From the NCBI GenBank assembly GCA_902495075.1, contig CABUVO010000018.1:22227-86226 (forward strand): a DNA stretch of 64,000 nt, in the 5' to 3' direction. The stretch is from an uncultured Porphyromonadaceae bacterium (lineage in GTDB: Bacteria > Bacteroidota > Bacteroidia > Bacteroidales > Muribaculaceae). Positions 63,088-64,000 of this stretch are shown here, piece after piece (the stretch's first letter is position 1; every line of letters starts with the position of its first letter). The notes under the pieces are model-generated. The model did not search any database, was not told the origin of the DNA, and worked only from the letters and a program-made list of their open reading frames with translations. A program made the position numbers and the translations under genes.

Positions 63088-63438
63088 ATGAACGAAGAAT
63101 TTCATCCGGAGTGTCCGATACGCAATATACTTGCCCGTTTCTGTGATAAATGGTCCCTCCTAATACTTTATACTCTCAATTTACGCCCCACGATGCGTTT
63201 CAACGCATTGCGCAAGGAGATTCCTGACATCTCCCAGAAGATGTTGACCAATACGCTCCGAACTCTCGAAGAAGATGGTTTTGTGACGCGTACTGTCTAT
63301 GCCGAGGTTCCTCCCAGGGTTGAATATAGCATCACTGACCGCTCACGCTCACTATTTCCACATATTAACTCCATGATAGCGTGGGCAAAAGACAATATGC
63401 CTGATATCCTCCGAGACCGCATAAATCACAAAAAATAA
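63088..63438 (+). CDS. HxlR family transcriptional regulator
   Basis: 116 residues, full family length. Cys9 in the opening CPIRNILARFCDKWS is the position used for redox or electrophile sensing in HxlR/HypR/QorR-type regulators, and a second Cys19 follows. The winged helix covers about 20-100 (MRFNALRKEIPDISQKML, LEEDGFVTRTVY, VEYSITDRSRSL). It likely controls the divergent reductase gene in response to electrophiles. The 250 nt downstream hold no gene that I can support. Confidence 0.92.
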   Translation: MNEEFHPECPIRNILARFCDKWSLLILYTLNLRPTMRFNALRKEIPDISQKMLTNTLRTLEEDGFVTRTVYAEVPPRVEYSITDRSRSLFPHINSMIAWAKDNMPDILRDRINHKK

Positions 63439-63688
63439 GAATGATGGATGTCTTTTCCTCCATGTATAACATTTTGTGGACGCGTTGATGTTGGTTTATC
63501 TTATCAACAGTGTCTGAATTATACTTACCCATCGGATGGTTCCTTTTCAATTGCTATCCCGATCCTTTTCAAATGTTAGATACACTCGGACAAGGGATGA
63601 ATGTTCTTCGTATATCGACAACGCAAAAGCAGCTATAATAGTCTGATTTCAGGCTGTTTTCATTGTTAAAGATTCCTTTTAATAACCG

Positions 63689-64000
63689 CTATTGAATATC
63701 CTTGACAAATACCCAGTGCCCGGTTTTGGGATGACCAAGCCACGCAATTTTCCACTCTTTAAGCCGTCGTTTGATGGTGCTTTCCGAACATCCGGCTATA
63801 TTTGCCAACTCGGAACGACTGATTTCATTGTTTTCTTTGATAGCCTTGATGATGGCTGTCTTTTGAGGGTCAAGTTCTTCGTTTAGAGGGTCAGTTTGAC
63901 CCTCTAAATCGGTTTGCGGGTCATTTTGCGGGTCAACATTTACTCTTTGCAGGTCATTTTGAACATCATTATCGTTATCATGACGCTCGTAATACAGGGC
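63689..64000 (-). CDS. C-terminal part of a winged-helix DNA-binding protein, cut by window end
   Basis: 103 codons plus a TAG stop are open on the minus strand to the last base of the window. The N-terminal visible half is an Asp/Gln/Pro-rich linker (VDPQNDPQTD, GQTDPLNEELDPQ) encoded by imperfect GGGTCA-containing repeats. The C-terminal half is a helix-turn-helix: SELANIAGCSESTIKRRL, then WKIAWLGHPKTGHWVF as the wing. The arrangement resembles the C-terminal end of AlbA_2/ATP-binding RecG-like regulators of Bacteroidales. That family name is tentative because the catalytic part is outside the window. Confidence 0.7.
   Translation of the reverse strand, partial: ALYYERHDNDNDVQNDLQRVNVDPQNDPQTDLEGQTDPLNEELDPQKTAIIKAIKENNEISRSELANIAGCSESTIKRRLKEWKIAWLGHPKTGHWVFVKDIQ

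Noticed and set aside
63692..63886. 64-codon plus-strand ORF
   Set aside because: It is antisense to the truncated winged-helix gene at 63689-64000, whose frame has a clear HTH motif.

Overview
The window reads as a chromosomal segment of a gut-type member of the Bacteroidales, plausibly Muribaculaceae. The genus is an inference. Support comes from SusC/SusD pairs under a hybrid two-component regulator, fimbrillin-type lipoproteins, T9SS-like C-terminal tails, lipoproteins with an early Cys, and promoters of the Bacteroidota type (TTTG, 18-21 nt, TAnnTTTG). I saw no rRNA, tRNA, CRISPR array, transposase or prophage.

Layout. 2-1987: 3' part of a caspase-like protein gene, open to the left edge. 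2156-6793: tripartite MacAB-TolC-type efflux operon whose gene junctions carry 7-nt TTAGG tandem repeats. 7074-7795: higBA toxin-antitoxin pair with its own promoter, next to a 23-nt tandem repeat, a dispersed hairpin and a relic of a second higA. 8098-33678: a large polysaccharide utilization locus: hybrid sensor/regulator, two small lipoproteins, two SusC/SusD pairs, a surface lipoprotein, two GH92 alpha-mannosidases, an M6-protease-like protein that has lost its HExxH motif, a clan GH-A glycosidase and a sorted surface protein. 33771-38581: mannose catabolism: mannose-6-phosphate isomerase and ROK kinase on the minus strand, divergent from a GntR regulator and an MFS sugar transporter. The two blocks together fit a pathway from alpha-mannoside (yeast mannan or host N-glycan) to fructose-6-phosphate.

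38592-38888: relic of an AAA ATPase and a third copy of the hairpin. 38900-44639: four-gene fimbrial (type V pilus-like) operon on the minus strand. 44852-46465: Ser-type sulfatase lipoprotein. 46522-48690: orphan outer-membrane receptor. 48827-51018: sensor kinase and OmpR-type regulator. 51539-54082: compact, tightly overlapping cluster of a stand-alone amino-acid adenylation enzyme, a GNAT acetyltransferase and an esterase, with no carrier protein visible. I regard this as the least explained system here. 54092-57857: GH43 and GH2 glycosidases. 57910-61605: AraC regulator, FISUMP-like protein, aldo/keto reductase and Cys-type alpha/beta hydrolase. 61653-61919: internally deleted RibD-like reductase. 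62222-63438: NAD(P)-binding reductase divergent from an HxlR regulator. 63689-64000: C-terminal end of a winged-helix protein gene running off the right edge.

Assignments rest on reading motifs by eye. No database search was run, so family names are recognition calls and substrates are inferences.
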